21,909 nt of DNA from a virus. The translations under genes and the position numbers were made by a program. Location of the stretch: positions 1 through 21,909 of the IMG/VR virus record IMGVR_UViG_3300009128_000148. One strand, 5' to 3'. The notes below the pieces were generated by a model that ran no database searches, had not been told where the DNA came from, and saw only the letters and a list, made by a program, of their open reading frames with translations. Below, one piece after another: positions 7,216-13,526 of this stretch. The first letter of the stretch is position 1; the number at the start of each line of letters is the position of its first letter.

Positions 7216-7472
7216 TATGTTCCTACCTTCTTTATGTATTTCCAATATTCTGGTTCATTGGGCCAGAATTCGTTTTTCATACGATACCACTGCCAGTCAC
7301 CATCACCACTTTCTGCTAACCAACCTTGTCTACTGTCATGCATTACAACTTTGACTGCTCGGTGTTCGCCAGTTTGTTCATTTTCTAAAACAACCTGCAT
7401 ACCTCGACGATAGACCATACCCTTCTCACCGAGGTCTTTTATTTTCTTGTAGTATTCATTACTCTTTATCAT
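7215..7472 (-). CDS. Small unknown protein upstream of glutamine synthetase
   Basis: The 85-aa product is rich in charged and aromatic residues (several Trp, Tyr and Glu near the C-terminus) and looks like a small beta-rich domain: GMVYRRGMQVVLENEQTGEH followed by VKVVMHDS. No family is recognised. It is joined to both neighbours by ATGA and TAATG overlaps. A regulatory or accessory role for glutamine synthetase is possible only from position. Confidence 0.8.
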   Translation of the reverse strand: MIKSNEYYKKIKDLGEKGMVYRRGMQVVLENEQTGEHRAVKVVMHDSRQGWLAESGDGDWQWYRMKNEFWPNEPEYWKYIKKVGT

Positions 7473-7885
7473 TCTATGACCTGAAATCCTCCACCATCCA
7501 GAGAATAAACAATGCGCTTAATCCCAAAGTCTGTAATAGCGCCCATACAGCCAGAGCATGGTGCAGAAAGTCCAGGTACGAATCCACGTTTTCTATCTCT
7601 CTTTTTTACTCTGCTAATGTATATGGTTGCTTTGGAAAGGTCATCTACAGATACTCGTCTTAAACTATTCTTAATAGCGTCTATCTCTGCATGAATGTGT
7701 ATGTTATGTTCTGTTTTTCCATACTTGGCCTGTAGTGGATGAGTCTTGTAAGAATTATGGCCCAACCCAACTACAGTATTACCAATTACAATTGCTGATG
7801 CAATCCTCGCATTACTGACAGGAAGAACATCATGAGCAACTTTGGAAACGAGATCAATATACTTTTGATCCTTCTTCTCTTGCAC
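7469..7885 (-). CDS. Cytidine/deoxycytidylate deaminase family protein
   Basis: The 138-aa product has the zinc site of the deaminase superfamily: HAE at 65-67 (general acid Glu) and PCSGC at 109-113. Such enzymes convert dCMP to dUMP or related substrates; dUMP is the substrate of ThyX, encoded three genes downstream, so dCMP deaminase is the most economical guess. It is shorter than T4 Cd (about 193 aa), and the exact substrate cannot be fixed from sequence. The only usable start is GTG at 7885, which overlaps the preceding gene by 32 nt; no Met lies nearby. Coupled translation is likely. Confidence 0.87.
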   Translation of the reverse strand: MQEKKDQKYIDLVSKVAHDVLPVSNARIASAIVIGNTVVGLGHNSYKTHPLQAKYGKTEHNIHIHAEIDAIKNSLRRVSVDDLSKATIYISRVKKRDRKRGFVPGLSAPCSGCMGAITDFGIKRIVYSLDGGGFQVIE

Positions 7886-8138
7886 GGCTCAACTCGCCTC
7901 GCCAGTTTCTGTTGCGGTACTTCTTCTGGTTGTACCGTGAAGATAACTCATCGCTGAGTTCCTGAAGTTTAGGCAAACAGATATCGTTTGCCCATCGTTG
8001 AAGCTCGGCATTGTCATGCTCTAACTTCTTAATTTTTGCTTCTGCCTGCTCATTCTTATATGAGAGGTGAGCTATGCGTCTTTTCGCCTCATCAATATAA
8101 GATTCCTTTGGTGGTGCCAATACTTCTTTTTCTGTCAT
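7854..8138 (-). CDS. Coiled-coil protein, unknown
   Basis: The 94-aa product has a clear heptad-rich helix (about residues 15-65, LSYKNEQAEAKIKKLEHDNA and on) and a basic C-terminal end. No other domain is seen. The ATG overlaps the gene 59 stop as TAATG with AAGGAG eight nt upstream. Coiled-coil architecture suggests oligomerisation; function is unknown. Confidence 0.82.
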   Translation of the reverse strand: MTEKEVLAPPKESYIDEAKRRIAHLSYKNEQAEAKIKKLEHDNAELQRWANDICLPKLQELSDELSSRYNQKKYRNRNWRGELSRAREEGSKVY

Positions 8139-8719
8139 TAGAAATACTCCTTTACCGTGTTTAAAGTTATCCTCTTGAACCTTCTAACCGATACTTTCAT
8201 AAATGGTTCATAATCTTTTATTAATTTACTGACCTTTGGCCAAATAAATTTTTCTGTGATATCTTTATCAAATCTTTCTCTATACTGTAAGACTTTTTCA
8301 AGAATAACTAAAGTCTCTAACGAAATCTTTTTACCAAGATATGCCTTAACAAGTTTAGGATGATTTCCGTTATCACATTTAAATAGTATATCAAATTCGT
8401 GGGAAGATGTCAATAGTTTTTCTAAATCATTTTTATAAAAATAATGTAAACTCTGATTTATCTTCTTATGCTCTATCCAGTTTTTCTGTTCAAAGTCACC
8501 GATCCATTTTTTACCACGAATAAAGTTGGCAAGGTAGTAATCTATGATTTGTGGATCAGATAATTTTTTAGATAGCTTTGCAAATTTGAATTTGTCTTTT
8601 CGTTTCTCAAAAGATTCTAAAGTAGCACTAACTTTACCATTATACCTGTGAAAATCATAATCACCACCAAAATGAAGTTTTAGTGCCAGGTAATTTTGAT
8701 AGCACTCAAATTCGGTCAT
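8138..8719 (-). CDS. 59: gp59-like loader of replicative helicase
   Basis: The 193-aa protein aligns by eye with T4 gp59 (about 217 aa): RYNGKVSATLESFEKRKDKF and on to FIRGKKWIGD (about residues 25-75) corresponds to the T4 segment with KRRDKYFFQKLSEK and AWIGD. The later FDILFKCDNGNHPKLVKAYL region followed by ISLETLVILE corresponds to the second helical domain. In T4 it loads gp41 helicase on forks and recombination intermediates and binds gp32. The start at ATG 8719 is preferred over an in-frame TTG three codons upstream. It follows gene 33 directly, as in T4, which supports the call. Confidence 0.88.
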   Translation of the reverse strand: MTEFECYQNYLALKLHFGGDYDFHRYNGKVSATLESFEKRKDKFKFAKLSKKLSDPQIIDYYLANFIRGKKWIGDFEQKNWIEHKKINQSLHYFYKNDLEKLLTSSHEFDILFKCDNGNHPKLVKAYLGKKISLETLVILEKVLQYRERFDKDITEKFIWPKVSKLIKDYEPFMKVSVRRFKRITLNTVKEYF

Positions 8720-8724
8720 TAGAC

Positions 8725-8943
8725 TCAAAACAACGAACTCGTCTTGGGTAAGTAATTAAGTGCCTCAGCATCATACTGGATTTTCTCACGCATGGTCTTG
8801 TCGATCCATCGTGTAATCGTATGTGCCTCTAATTGATTTTGTTCGCAGTAATACATTACTGCTTCTAGGTGGGTTAGTCTTTTTTCTTTGACTAAATCTT
8901 CTATAATAACTGTGAATTTTTTAGGTGTTATTTTTGTTGCCAT
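8725..8943 (-). CDS. 33: gp33-like late-transcription co-activator
   Basis: The 72-aa product resembles the conserved core of T4 gp33: FTVIIEDLVKEKRLTHLEAV (10-29), then YYCEQNQLEAHTITRWI and EKIQYDAEALNYL, matching the T4 pattern FIIEKMVEE-x-x-x-SYLEA ... EKIQSEA. In T4 gp33 links RNA polymerase to the sliding clamp at late promoters. The T4 acidic N-terminal extension is missing and the end is SSLF rather than LDFLL, so clamp binding needs checking. It lies directly before gene 59, the T4 order. No ribosome binding site is obvious; the 3' end of the tmRNA region abuts the start. Presence of NATAAATA motifs elsewhere in the window is consistent with late control. Confidence 0.8.
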   Translation of the reverse strand: MATKITPKKFTVIIEDLVKEKRLTHLEAVMYYCEQNQLEAHTITRWIDKTMREKIQYDAEALNYLPKTSSLF

Positions 8944-9089
8944 AATATTTTGTAAAGGTGAACACGCCTATCTCTGGTTCGGCGGTTCGTCAGGTGTGGT
9001 GTACTCGGCAGAGACCACTTTTGTTCTTACTCATAATAGATAGATGGGCCCGTTGGATATCAAGGCGGTGCCCATGCCCCGTGAAGAAA

Positions 9090-9134
9090 TTACGCTGCTA
9101 GCGCATAGTCCTCAAAGTAATAGTCGTCATTTGC
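9090..9134 (-). other. ssrA: tmRNA tag reading frame (ANDDYYFEDYALAA)
   Basis: Resume codon GCA at 9134-9132, 14 codons and a TAA at 9092-9090. The peptide ends ALAA, the signal read by ClpXP/ClpAP-type proteases. With the charged alanine the full tag is 15 residues, longer than the E. coli tag and carrying two extra acidic/aromatic stretches. A phage ClpP is encoded at 21031-21603. Confidence 0.9.
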
Positions 9135-9202
9135 GGCTATTGTTATGTAGACTTATCCTCTTGTAAAATTTCATTCGCTCCGTCGAAATCCGTTTCACCC
9201 CC

Positions 9203-9315
9203 ATGTTCGTTTGTTAGTAGTTGCTTTTGCAACTCCCAATTTCGTTCTGGTGGTAATGGACCCCACCCAATACTTCTACTCCATTCGTTTTCGGTATAAT
9301 AATACCAAGCGGGTT
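9203..9315 (-). other. Intervening segment of the permuted tmRNA precursor
   Basis: This 113-nt stretch joins the acceptor 3' CCA to the 5' end of the coding piece and should be removed during maturation. It holds a perfect 6-bp hairpin (9219-9234, AAAA loop on the - strand) and a second 5-bp hairpin near 9296-9309. Confidence 0.8.
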
Positions 9316-9388
9316 TGGTGGAGGTGCCGGGAATTGAACCCGGGTCCGCAACGCCTACTTTTTTACCGTCGTCAGATTTGTCCACGAA
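9316..9388 (-). ncRNA. ssrA: tmRNA acceptor piece
   Basis: It carries the T-arm and the encoded CCA. The 5' end is not precise; it starts after the stop of the beta-barrel gene (9399-9397). It contains a GACGACGGTAAAAAAGTAGG stretch that I cannot fold with confidence. Confidence 0.82.
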
Positions 9389-9390
9389 AT

Positions 9391-9398
9391 TATTTATT
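9391..9398 (-). promoter_or_regulatory. T4-late-like motif AATAAATA before the tmRNA
   Basis: - strand AATAAATA immediately after the stop codon of the beta-barrel gene and just before the acceptor piece. It is a candidate start for tmRNA-gene 33-59 transcription. No sigma70-type hexamers were found here. Confidence 0.35.
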
Positions 9399-9969
9399 AG
9401 AACGAGATGTTTACAGATACCCCTGCTGTTGCGTCACCTCGTTCCCAATCAGTGTCAAATGGTACAGTGATGTTTGGTACTATTGTTGTGTTGTCAGCAA
9501 CGGACCAAGAGTAACCAAAACCAAGTTCTGCACCTGTATAATCAGTTTCATTAATATCAAACTTGAAAGTAGAGCTTGCATCAATACCAGCGATGCCGTA
9601 AGATACCTTCATTTCACCATCAAACTGCGAGTCTGTGACATTCCAATCGACAGAAGGAGCAATACTCATGCCCCACATATCCACGGATGTATCAATACCG
9701 ACTACATTATCATCATCAGCGTGATGGTCCAAAGATACTGAACCAGATAGGCCACCCATAAGTGATGTGCCATATGAGATTCCAATATCTACGGTGTCAC
9801 TATTCTTTAAAGAAATACCACCTACCCCAACGGTAGTTTCTCCACCGTCCTGGTCATAACCAACCGATACACCACCGGCAGTCACGGACATATCGTGTTT
9901 CCAGTCGGTGTCTGCTGCTGATGCAGCCAACGGTAGAGCACAAAATAGTGCGATTAAAGTCTTATTCAT
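9397..9969 (-). CDS. Secreted outer-membrane beta-barrel-like protein
   Basis: The 190-aa product starts with a typical signal peptide (MNKTLIALFCALPLAASAAD, cleavage likely after ASA). The mature part alternates polar and hydrophobic residues in short strands (for example VSVGYDQDGG, VGVGGISL, MGGLSGSVSLDH) and ends in VSVNISF. A C-terminal Phe after alternating residues is the usual assembly signal of outer-membrane barrels. It is acidic and small (about eight strands expected). AGGAG lies before the ATG; a rho-independent terminator just upstream isolates it from the previous gene, and a GATAAATA motif overlaps that region. A phage-encoded outer-membrane protein could alter receptors, block superinfection or be a host-derived porin relative; which one is not decidable. 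Confidence 0.75.
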   Translation of the reverse strand: MNKTLIALFCALPLAASAADTDWKHDMSVTAGGVSVGYDQDGGETTVGVGGISLKNSDTVDIGISYGTSLMGGLSGSVSLDHHADDDNVVGIDTSVDMWGMSIAPSVDWNVTDSQFDGEMKVSYGIAGIDASSTFKFDINETDYTGAELGFGYSWSVADNTTIVPNITVPFDTDWERGDATAGVSVNISF

Positions 9970-9988
9970 AACTTCTCCTATATGTTGT

Positions 9989-10017
9989 AAAAAGACGACA
10001 AGTGTTGTAAACTTGTC
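9989..10017 (-). terminator. Rho-independent terminator after the 213-aa gene
   Basis: On the - strand: 7-bp perfect stem GACAAGT / ACTTGTC (10017-10011 and 10003-9997) with a 7-nt loop, then GTC and five T residues (9993-9989). It lies 8 nt after the stop of the 213-aa gene and about 20 nt before the beta-barrel ATG. Confidence 0.8.
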
Positions 10018-10022
10018 ATAGT

Positions 10023-10030
10023 TATTTATC
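10023..10030 (-). promoter_or_regulatory. T4-late-like motif GATAAATA upstream of the beta-barrel gene
   Basis: - strand GATAAATA overlaps the stop codon of the 213-aa gene and lies 53 nt before the beta-barrel ATG. The same 8-mer occurs before the 489-aa gene. The terminator hairpin would fall within its leader, which weakens the promoter call. Confidence 0.3.
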
Positions 10031-10667
10031 TAACAACGAATCCTATTCTTGGGTTATTTAAATCACCATCCCCATCATCATAAGATTCTACCCATCCGTA
10101 ACCATCTTCCATAAACGATGTAATGATTGATTCACTATCTTGCCATATGGGAATCATAGTCTCATATGTCTCACCATCACCTGGATCTGGATTAGGTCTT
10201 AAATGTATCTCTATAATATTTTCACCAATCGTTTCCACATTTATTCTCCTTACATCGCCCAACTCATAGAAAAGTGAGGAAAGTGGTATTGAAAAATCTG
10301 TTTTATACCAAGCTGTAAACCTAGATAAGTTTGATCTATTTTTAATACCTTCATAAGATATGCAAGGTCTCCAAAATGGAGGTTTATCTATATACCACTC
10401 ATAATCTATTGAATAATGTTTTCCTTCAAAATACTCACACCAAAAATAACCAGGCGGTACGGCGTTGTTCTCTGGTACTAACCATTTTCGTTCTGCACCA
10501 AGACCCATACCAGCCAGGTTATAAATTGGCCGTACTATATAATAACCTTTCTCAGGAACATTTATTCCTGCAGGACCACATTGGTATCCAAGTTTTTCTG
10601 CTAACCATAATTTATTAAACCATTTGTGATGTTGTGGATATTTTATCCAAGCATCATAATCTTCCAT
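10026..10667 (-). CDS. Conserved phage protein of unknown function (213 aa)
   Basis: The protein is rich in Trp, Tyr and Pro, with segments such as YYIVRPIYNLAGMGLGAERK (about 42-61) and PPGYFWCEYFEGKHYSIDYE (about 71-90). This R-P-x-x-N-x-x-GMG-x-GA pattern looks like the core of a family seen in marine T4-like phages and vaguely resembles an ATP-grasp fold, but I cannot identify catalytic residues. Its ATG overlaps the exonuclease stop as TAATG, so the two are coupled. A terminator follows. Confidence 0.75.
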   Translation of the reverse strand: MEDYDAWIKYPQHHKWFNKLWLAEKLGYQCGPAGINVPEKGYYIVRPIYNLAGMGLGAERKWLVPENNAVPPGYFWCEYFEGKHYSIDYEWYIDKPPFWRPCISYEGIKNRSNLSRFTAWYKTDFSIPLSSLFYELGDVRRINVETIGENIIEIHLRPNPDPGDGETYETMIPIWQDSESIITSFMEDGYGWVESYDDGDGDLNNPRIGFVVR

Positions 10668-11329
10668 TAAAGATTCTCGTAAAAATCATCCATCATTGTT
10701 TCTAATTTTGGAAGATAATCAGAAGCTTTCTTTTCAAAACATTCTACCTGACCATCTTCAGCGACCATCATAACAACAATATCCTCAATCGTTTCTCCTG
10801 TGTGTTCTTCATACATAGATGCATATGCCGCACACTGAATAAAATAATCTTCTATCCATTCTTCCTTTTTCATAGTTGTGGCAGTTTTAAAATCAACCAC
10901 AGCCAATGTATCTTTATATACACCAATAAAATCACAGCGACCTGCCACCTTATACTTTGGTGAATACATACTTTGTTCTTGTAATACTACTTTCTTAATC
11001 TTCTCATCAAGGTGTGATTTCATTTCACCGAACATACAATATGCAAGAAAATTCTTTTCCTTATGGTAACTTATATCTTCAATACCATTTAAATAATCTT
11101 CACATATATTATGAAAGGCAGTACCACGCCTAGCGGCCTTACCAGAAACAATACGAGCTTGTTCTTCACCAATACGCTCACGCCAGGCCTGTAAACCTTT
11201 TTGCTTACCAGGCTGTTTACCTATCACCGTAGTAATAGAAGGATACTTATTACCATCAGGCGCTTCATAAAAACGCATTCCATTATGGGTATGTACGACC
11301 AATTCAGGCCAGTTTATTTCTGTATTCAT
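10667..11329 (-). CDS. PD-(D/E)XK exonuclease, RecB/Cas4-like
   Basis: The 220-aa product has the RecB-type nuclease motifs in order: RRGTAFHNICEDYL (68-80, His motif), GRCDFIG (130-136, catalytic Asp), VVDFKTA (144-150, D-x-K) and QCAAY (165-169). Enzymes of this kind degrade DNA ends for recombination or host-DNA breakdown in phages. Conserved residues look intact. The start is ATG 11329; no ribosome binding site precedes it and the promoter -10 ends only 6 nt upstream, so its mRNA may be leaderless. It is followed by a coupled unknown gene and then a terminator, giving a two-gene unit. Confidence 0.88.
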   Translation of the reverse strand: MNTEINWPELVVHTHNGMRFYEAPDGNKYPSITTVIGKQPGKQKGLQAWRERIGEEQARIVSGKAARRGTAFHNICEDYLNGIEDISYHKEKNFLAYCMFGEMKSHLDEKIKKVVLQEQSMYSPKYKVAGRCDFIGVYKDTLAVVDFKTATTMKKEEWIEDYFIQCAAYASMYEEHTGETIEDIVVMMVAEDGQVECFEKKASDYLPKLETMMDDFYENL

Positions 11330-11335
11330 AATATA

Positions 11336-11364
11336 ATTATCTCATAAAGGTAAATGAATGTCAA
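11336..11364 (-). promoter_or_regulatory. Sigma70 promoter of the exonuclease gene, leaderless geometry
   Basis: - strand -35 TTGACA (11364-11359), 17 bp, -10 GATAAT (11341-11336) preceded by TGA (extended -10). Only 6 nt separate the -10 from the ATG at 11329, so transcription should begin at or next to the start codon. The -35 overlaps the TGA stop of phoH (11363-11361). Confidence 0.8.
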
Positions 11365-12080
11365 GCATTATCCGTTTTGATTCCTATATTAGTTTTTGCT
11401 ATCAGATAAGACCTAACAAGTCCACTTCTAATAATATCACCAATACCGAATTCAACAACTTCAAATTCTTTCATTTCTTCTAAAATAGCTAAAAAATTAT
11501 GGTAACCATCACGGTCACCATTATGTTTGCGGAGATCAGATTGTGCCATATCACCTGCAAACATTATCTTACTATTTTGACCAACTCTAGTCATAATAGT
11601 ATCTAATTCTTGAAAAAGTAAATTAGAAGCCTCATCAACTATAATAATGCTTCTATCAAATGTTTGACCTCGCAGAAAGGAGGTTGAGTAAAATTCTAAT
11701 GATCCTTGACCAGCAAGTTTATCATATAATGTTACAAACTCTTGTTCGTTTGGCATTTCAAACAAATATCTTACCAATATGCGGTAAGGATCTTGATAAA
11801 GTAGGCTCTTCTCCTCTAGTGTTCCTGGAAGATAACCTATATCTCTTGATGGTAGTAATGAACGAACTAAAACTACCTTATCATATTGAGAATTTTTATC
11901 TAGTACTTCTTTAAAGGCTAGATGTAATAATATAAATGTTTTACCTGTCCCGGCCGAACCAGAAAGAAAAAGATTCTTACCTTCTTCATAAGCCTTAAAG
12001 GCCTTCTCCTGGGCAGGTCCAACAGGTTCTATTTTTACTAAACTGTCTTTATTAATATACATCTTTTTATGTCTACTCAA
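11361..12080 (-). CDS. phoH: PhoH-like P-loop ATPase
   Basis: The 239-aa product has Walker A GSAGTGKT (41-48), Walker B IIIVDEAS (145-152) and the PhoH-type segments VRSLLPSRDIGYLPG (72-86), TFDRSIIIVDEAS and MFAGDMAQSD. PhoH proteins are ATPases with proposed RNA helicase or nuclease-linked roles and are widespread in marine phages; the function during infection is unsettled. The start codon is TTG at 12080, supported by a perfect AGGAGG seven nt upstream; the first in-frame ATG (12062) is poorly placed. Motif AATAAATA lies 29 nt upstream. The stop overlaps the next promoter. Confidence 0.92.
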   Translation of the reverse strand: MSRHKKMYINKDSLVKIEPVGPAQEKAFKAYEEGKNLFLSGSAGTGKTFILLHLAFKEVLDKNSQYDKVVLVRSLLPSRDIGYLPGTLEEKSLLYQDPYRILVRYLFEMPNEQEFVTLYDKLAGQGSLEFYSTSFLRGQTFDRSIIIVDEASNLLFQELDTIMTRVGQNSKIMFAGDMAQSDLRKHNGDRDGYHNFLAILEEMKEFEVVEFGIGDIIRSGLVRSYLIAKTNIGIKTDNA

Positions 12081-12109
12081 AATGAGTCCTCCTATAAGAC
12101 ATTCAATAA

Positions 12110-12117
12110 TATTTATT
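12110..12117 (-). promoter_or_regulatory. T4-late-like motif AATAAATA upstream of phoH
   Basis: - strand AATAAATA, 29 nt before the TTG start and upstream of AGGAGG, so a late transcript from here would keep the ribosome binding site. No sigma70 hexamers are visible before phoH. Confidence 0.4.
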
Positions 12118-12358
12118 AAATGTCGATGGTTGACCCAGGATTATTATCTCTTATTCTCCGTAATGTATCTTTCCAACCTTCATCTGTGCCATGGCCACCA
12201 CTATGGCCTGAATGATCTCTACCACTAATAATAGAATTGGGGTTGGGAACAAATACATGAACCCAACCCTCTTGTTTAAGCACTTCCATATCAGCAATAG
12301 TACAACTGATATCTTCTGCTTCTCCCGTTACGGGATTTACCATACGGTAGTTAGGCAT
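12116..12358 (-). CDS. FmdB-like small phage protein without zinc ribbon
   Basis: The 80-aa product starts MPNYRMVNPVTGEAEDISCT and ends DEGWKDTLRRIRDNNPGSTI. This frame (MP-x-Y-x-x-x-N-x-x-TGE ... GW/GF-K-D-x-L-x-x-I ... PGS) is typical of short phage proteins related to FmdB N-termini. The CxxC pairs of true FmdB proteins are absent and only one Cys remains. A His/Gly-rich middle (GRDHSGHSGGHG) could bind metal. The start at ATG 12358 forms a TAATG overlap with the lipoprotein gene; a longer frame to 12376 is inside that gene. Confidence 0.72.
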   Translation of the reverse strand: MPNYRMVNPVTGEAEDISCTIADMEVLKQEGWVHVFVPNPNSIISGRDHSGHSGGHGTDEGWKDTLRRIRDNNPGSTIDI

Positions 12359-12828
12359 TACTGTTGAATCTTCCAACTACCGTCTGCCTGTCGGCAAGCA
12401 GTACCATAAGCCTGTTGAGGTTTACCACCAATGGTTACGGTTTGTGTAAACTCACGGCAAGGTGTACCGTTAGATGCTACAACTGTTCGTGTTGGAGTTG
12501 TGTACCCACTATTACCAGTATTAGGATTACGCCAAGAACTTGAACTGTTATCAGGCGCCTGTTCAAGAGCAGCCTGGAAACTCTGGCCCATCATAAGACG
12601 GTCACGCTCATCCAACTGTTGACCAATCTGATTGCCCAACATCGCACCAAGACCGATACCAAGAACTGTCCAGATTTCCTTGTTACTTGAGTTCTGCCCA
12701 AGACCGTAGGCCAGACCACCACCTAAGAGAGCACCAGCAGCAGTACCGGTATCTTGTTTTGAATATGTACCAGCACAGCCAGTCATAAGGGCTGCGGACA
12801 TTACGGTTGCGATTACTAACTTATTCAT
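12358..12828 (-). CDS. Lipoprotein, 17-kDa surface antigen-like, glycine zipper
   Basis: The 156-aa product has a lipoprotein signal peptide with lipobox LMTGC; Cys18 is the predicted lipidated residue. Residues 28-70 (TGTAAGALLGGGLAYGLGQN, then GIGLGAMLGNQIGQQLDERD) form a glycine-zipper segment as in the rickettsial 17-kDa antigen family. The C-terminal domain (PCREFTQTVTIGGKPQQAYG, then TACRQADGSWKI) matches the surface-antigen domain with its paired cysteines. Such proteins sit in the outer membrane of alphaproteobacteria and relatives. It looks host-derived. It has its own promoter, and AGGAG is 6 nt before the ATG. A role in altering the infected cell surface, for example superinfection exclusion, is inference. 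Confidence 0.87.
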   Translation of the reverse strand: MNKLVIATVMSAALMTGCAGTYSKQDTGTAAGALLGGGLAYGLGQNSSNKEIWTVLGIGLGAMLGNQIGQQLDERDRLMMGQSFQAALEQAPDNSSSSWRNPNTGNSGYTTPTRTVVASNGTPCREFTQTVTIGGKPQQAYGTACRQADGSWKIQQ

Positions 12829-12857
12829 TTAAAACTCCTGTTTGTGTTTACTATATA

Positions 12858-12886
12858 AAGATACACTATTCTGTATCATTTGTCAA
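12858..12886 (-). promoter_or_regulatory. Sigma70 promoter of the lipoprotein gene
   Basis: - strand -35 TTGACA (12886-12881), 17 bp, -10 TATCTT (12863-12858). The -35 and most of the spacer lie within the last codons of the 61-aa gene upstream; its TAG stop is in the spacer. Confidence 0.72.
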
Positions 12887-13051
12887 GGGTTGTCGTACTT
12901 CGGACAACTTCTTTTCTCTGGATAGATATGACTTTCTTGCTTTCTCTTTCAATCTGTATCTATCCGCATTGTAAAGCCTGTCGGCTTCAGATTGAAAATG
13001 AGAATTCACTTTTGACATAGCCATTATGTCTACTTTTGCTCCTGATTGCAT
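12866..13051 (-). CDS. Small basic protein, unknown
   Basis: This 61-aa, Lys/Arg-rich product has a helical middle (SEADRLYNADRYRLKEKARK) and no other feature. GAGG lies 6 nt before the ATG and the gene starts one nt after the SleB stop, so it is the last gene of the lysis-region operon. Its 3' end carries the lipoprotein promoter. Confidence 0.72.
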   Translation of the reverse strand: MQSGAKVDIMAMSKVNSHFQSEADRLYNADRYRLKEKARKSYLSREKKLSEVRQPLTNDTE

Positions 13052-13052
13052 T

Positions 13053-13526
13053 TTATTCCTCTTTATAAAATATATGATTGCCGATATGAGCAGTTTGTGT
13101 CATACTCTCTGTCCAGTAAGGTTCTATACTTTCGCTGTGATAGTGTGTTGCTTCATTCGTAACATCATCCTCTATCAGTGACATAACAGCATAAAAAACT
13201 GATTTCATCCAGACACGACGATTTTCTTTAGTGGACAGTTTTATTCTGTCACTCTTGCCGTCATGGGTCCAACTGAATTGTTTTTCTTGCCAAACAACAT
13301 CACAAATAGTTTCAGGCCATTTAGGACTCTTTACTCTATTTAGAACTACCTGTCCTACACCGAGTTGTCCTAAACCAGGTTCACCTCTACTCTCAAAGTA
13401 GATATTCTGTGCGGCACAATAGAGTTCATCTCTATTCACATTAGCGGCATCATCGTAACCGTGTTTCGCCAATAGTGGTGATAGAACTGTCATCACAGCA
13501 AATAAAATTGATACTGAAGGTTCCAT
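13053..13526 (-). CDS. SleB-type cell-wall hydrolase (endolysin)
   Basis: The 157-aa product has the Hydrolase_2 (SleB) domain: LYCAAQNIYFESRGEPGLGQ (35-54, with Glu45 as the likely catalytic acid), VGQVVLNRVKSPKWPETICD (57-76), QFSWTHDGK (83-91) and HYHS near the end. Enzymes of this family cut the glycan strand of peptidoglycan. A hydrophobic N-terminus (residues 5-20) could be a signal or signal-anchor, which would let it reach the periplasm without a holin. The start at ATG 13526 forms TAATG with the upstream stop. It is the most probable lysis enzyme in the window. Confidence 0.9.
   Translation of the reverse strand: MEPSVSILFAVMTVLSPLLAKHGYDDAANVNRDELYCAAQNIYFESRGEPGLGQLGVGQVVLNRVKSPKWPETICDVVWQEKQFSWTHDGKSDRIKLSTKENRRVWMKSVFYAVMSLIEDDVTNEATHYHSESIEPYWTESMTQTAHIGNHIFYKEE

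Larger units (their letters stand above)
8950..9388 (-). ncRNA. ssrA: Circularly permuted (two-piece) tmRNA
   Basis: On the - strand the 3' acceptor half comes first: a T-arm (9343-9327: 5-bp stem, TTCAATT loop), CACCTCC and ACCA ending at 9316. A 113-nt intervening segment follows (9315-9203), then GGGGGTGAAACGGATTTCGA starting at 9202, the conserved 5' tRNA-like half of tmRNA. The two 7-nt acceptor strands (9202-9196 and 9326-9320) pair completely, with G3 opposite U70, the alanine identity pair. Downstream, TAGCC GCA opens a tag frame (9134-9090) encoding ANDDYYFEDYALAA and a TAA. GC-rich pairing blocks after the tag suggest pseudoknots. Order acceptor-spacer-coding is that of permuted tmRNAs of alphaproteobacteria, cyanobacteria and some betaproteobacteria. 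It rescues stalled ribosomes and tags the peptide for proteolysis. Outer ends are approximate. Confidence 0.93.

Noticed and set aside
7216-7300. Glutamine riboswitch upstream of glutamine synthetase
   Set aside because: The 5' flank is coding sequence of the previous gene and the start overlaps its stop; no riboswitch core was seen.
9316-9353. A stand-alone tRNA-like 3' end (T-arm plus CCA)
   Set aside because: No D-arm or anticodon arm is present; pairing with 9196-9202 shows it is the acceptor end of tmRNA.
9143-9385. 80-aa reading frame on the - strand
   Set aside because: It lies wholly within the permuted tmRNA (intervening and acceptor parts) and has no ribosome binding site.
9211-9741. 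176-aa + strand reading frame
   Set aside because: Antisense to the tmRNA and beta-barrel gene; composition (Cys/Arg-rich, low complexity) is unlike a real protein.
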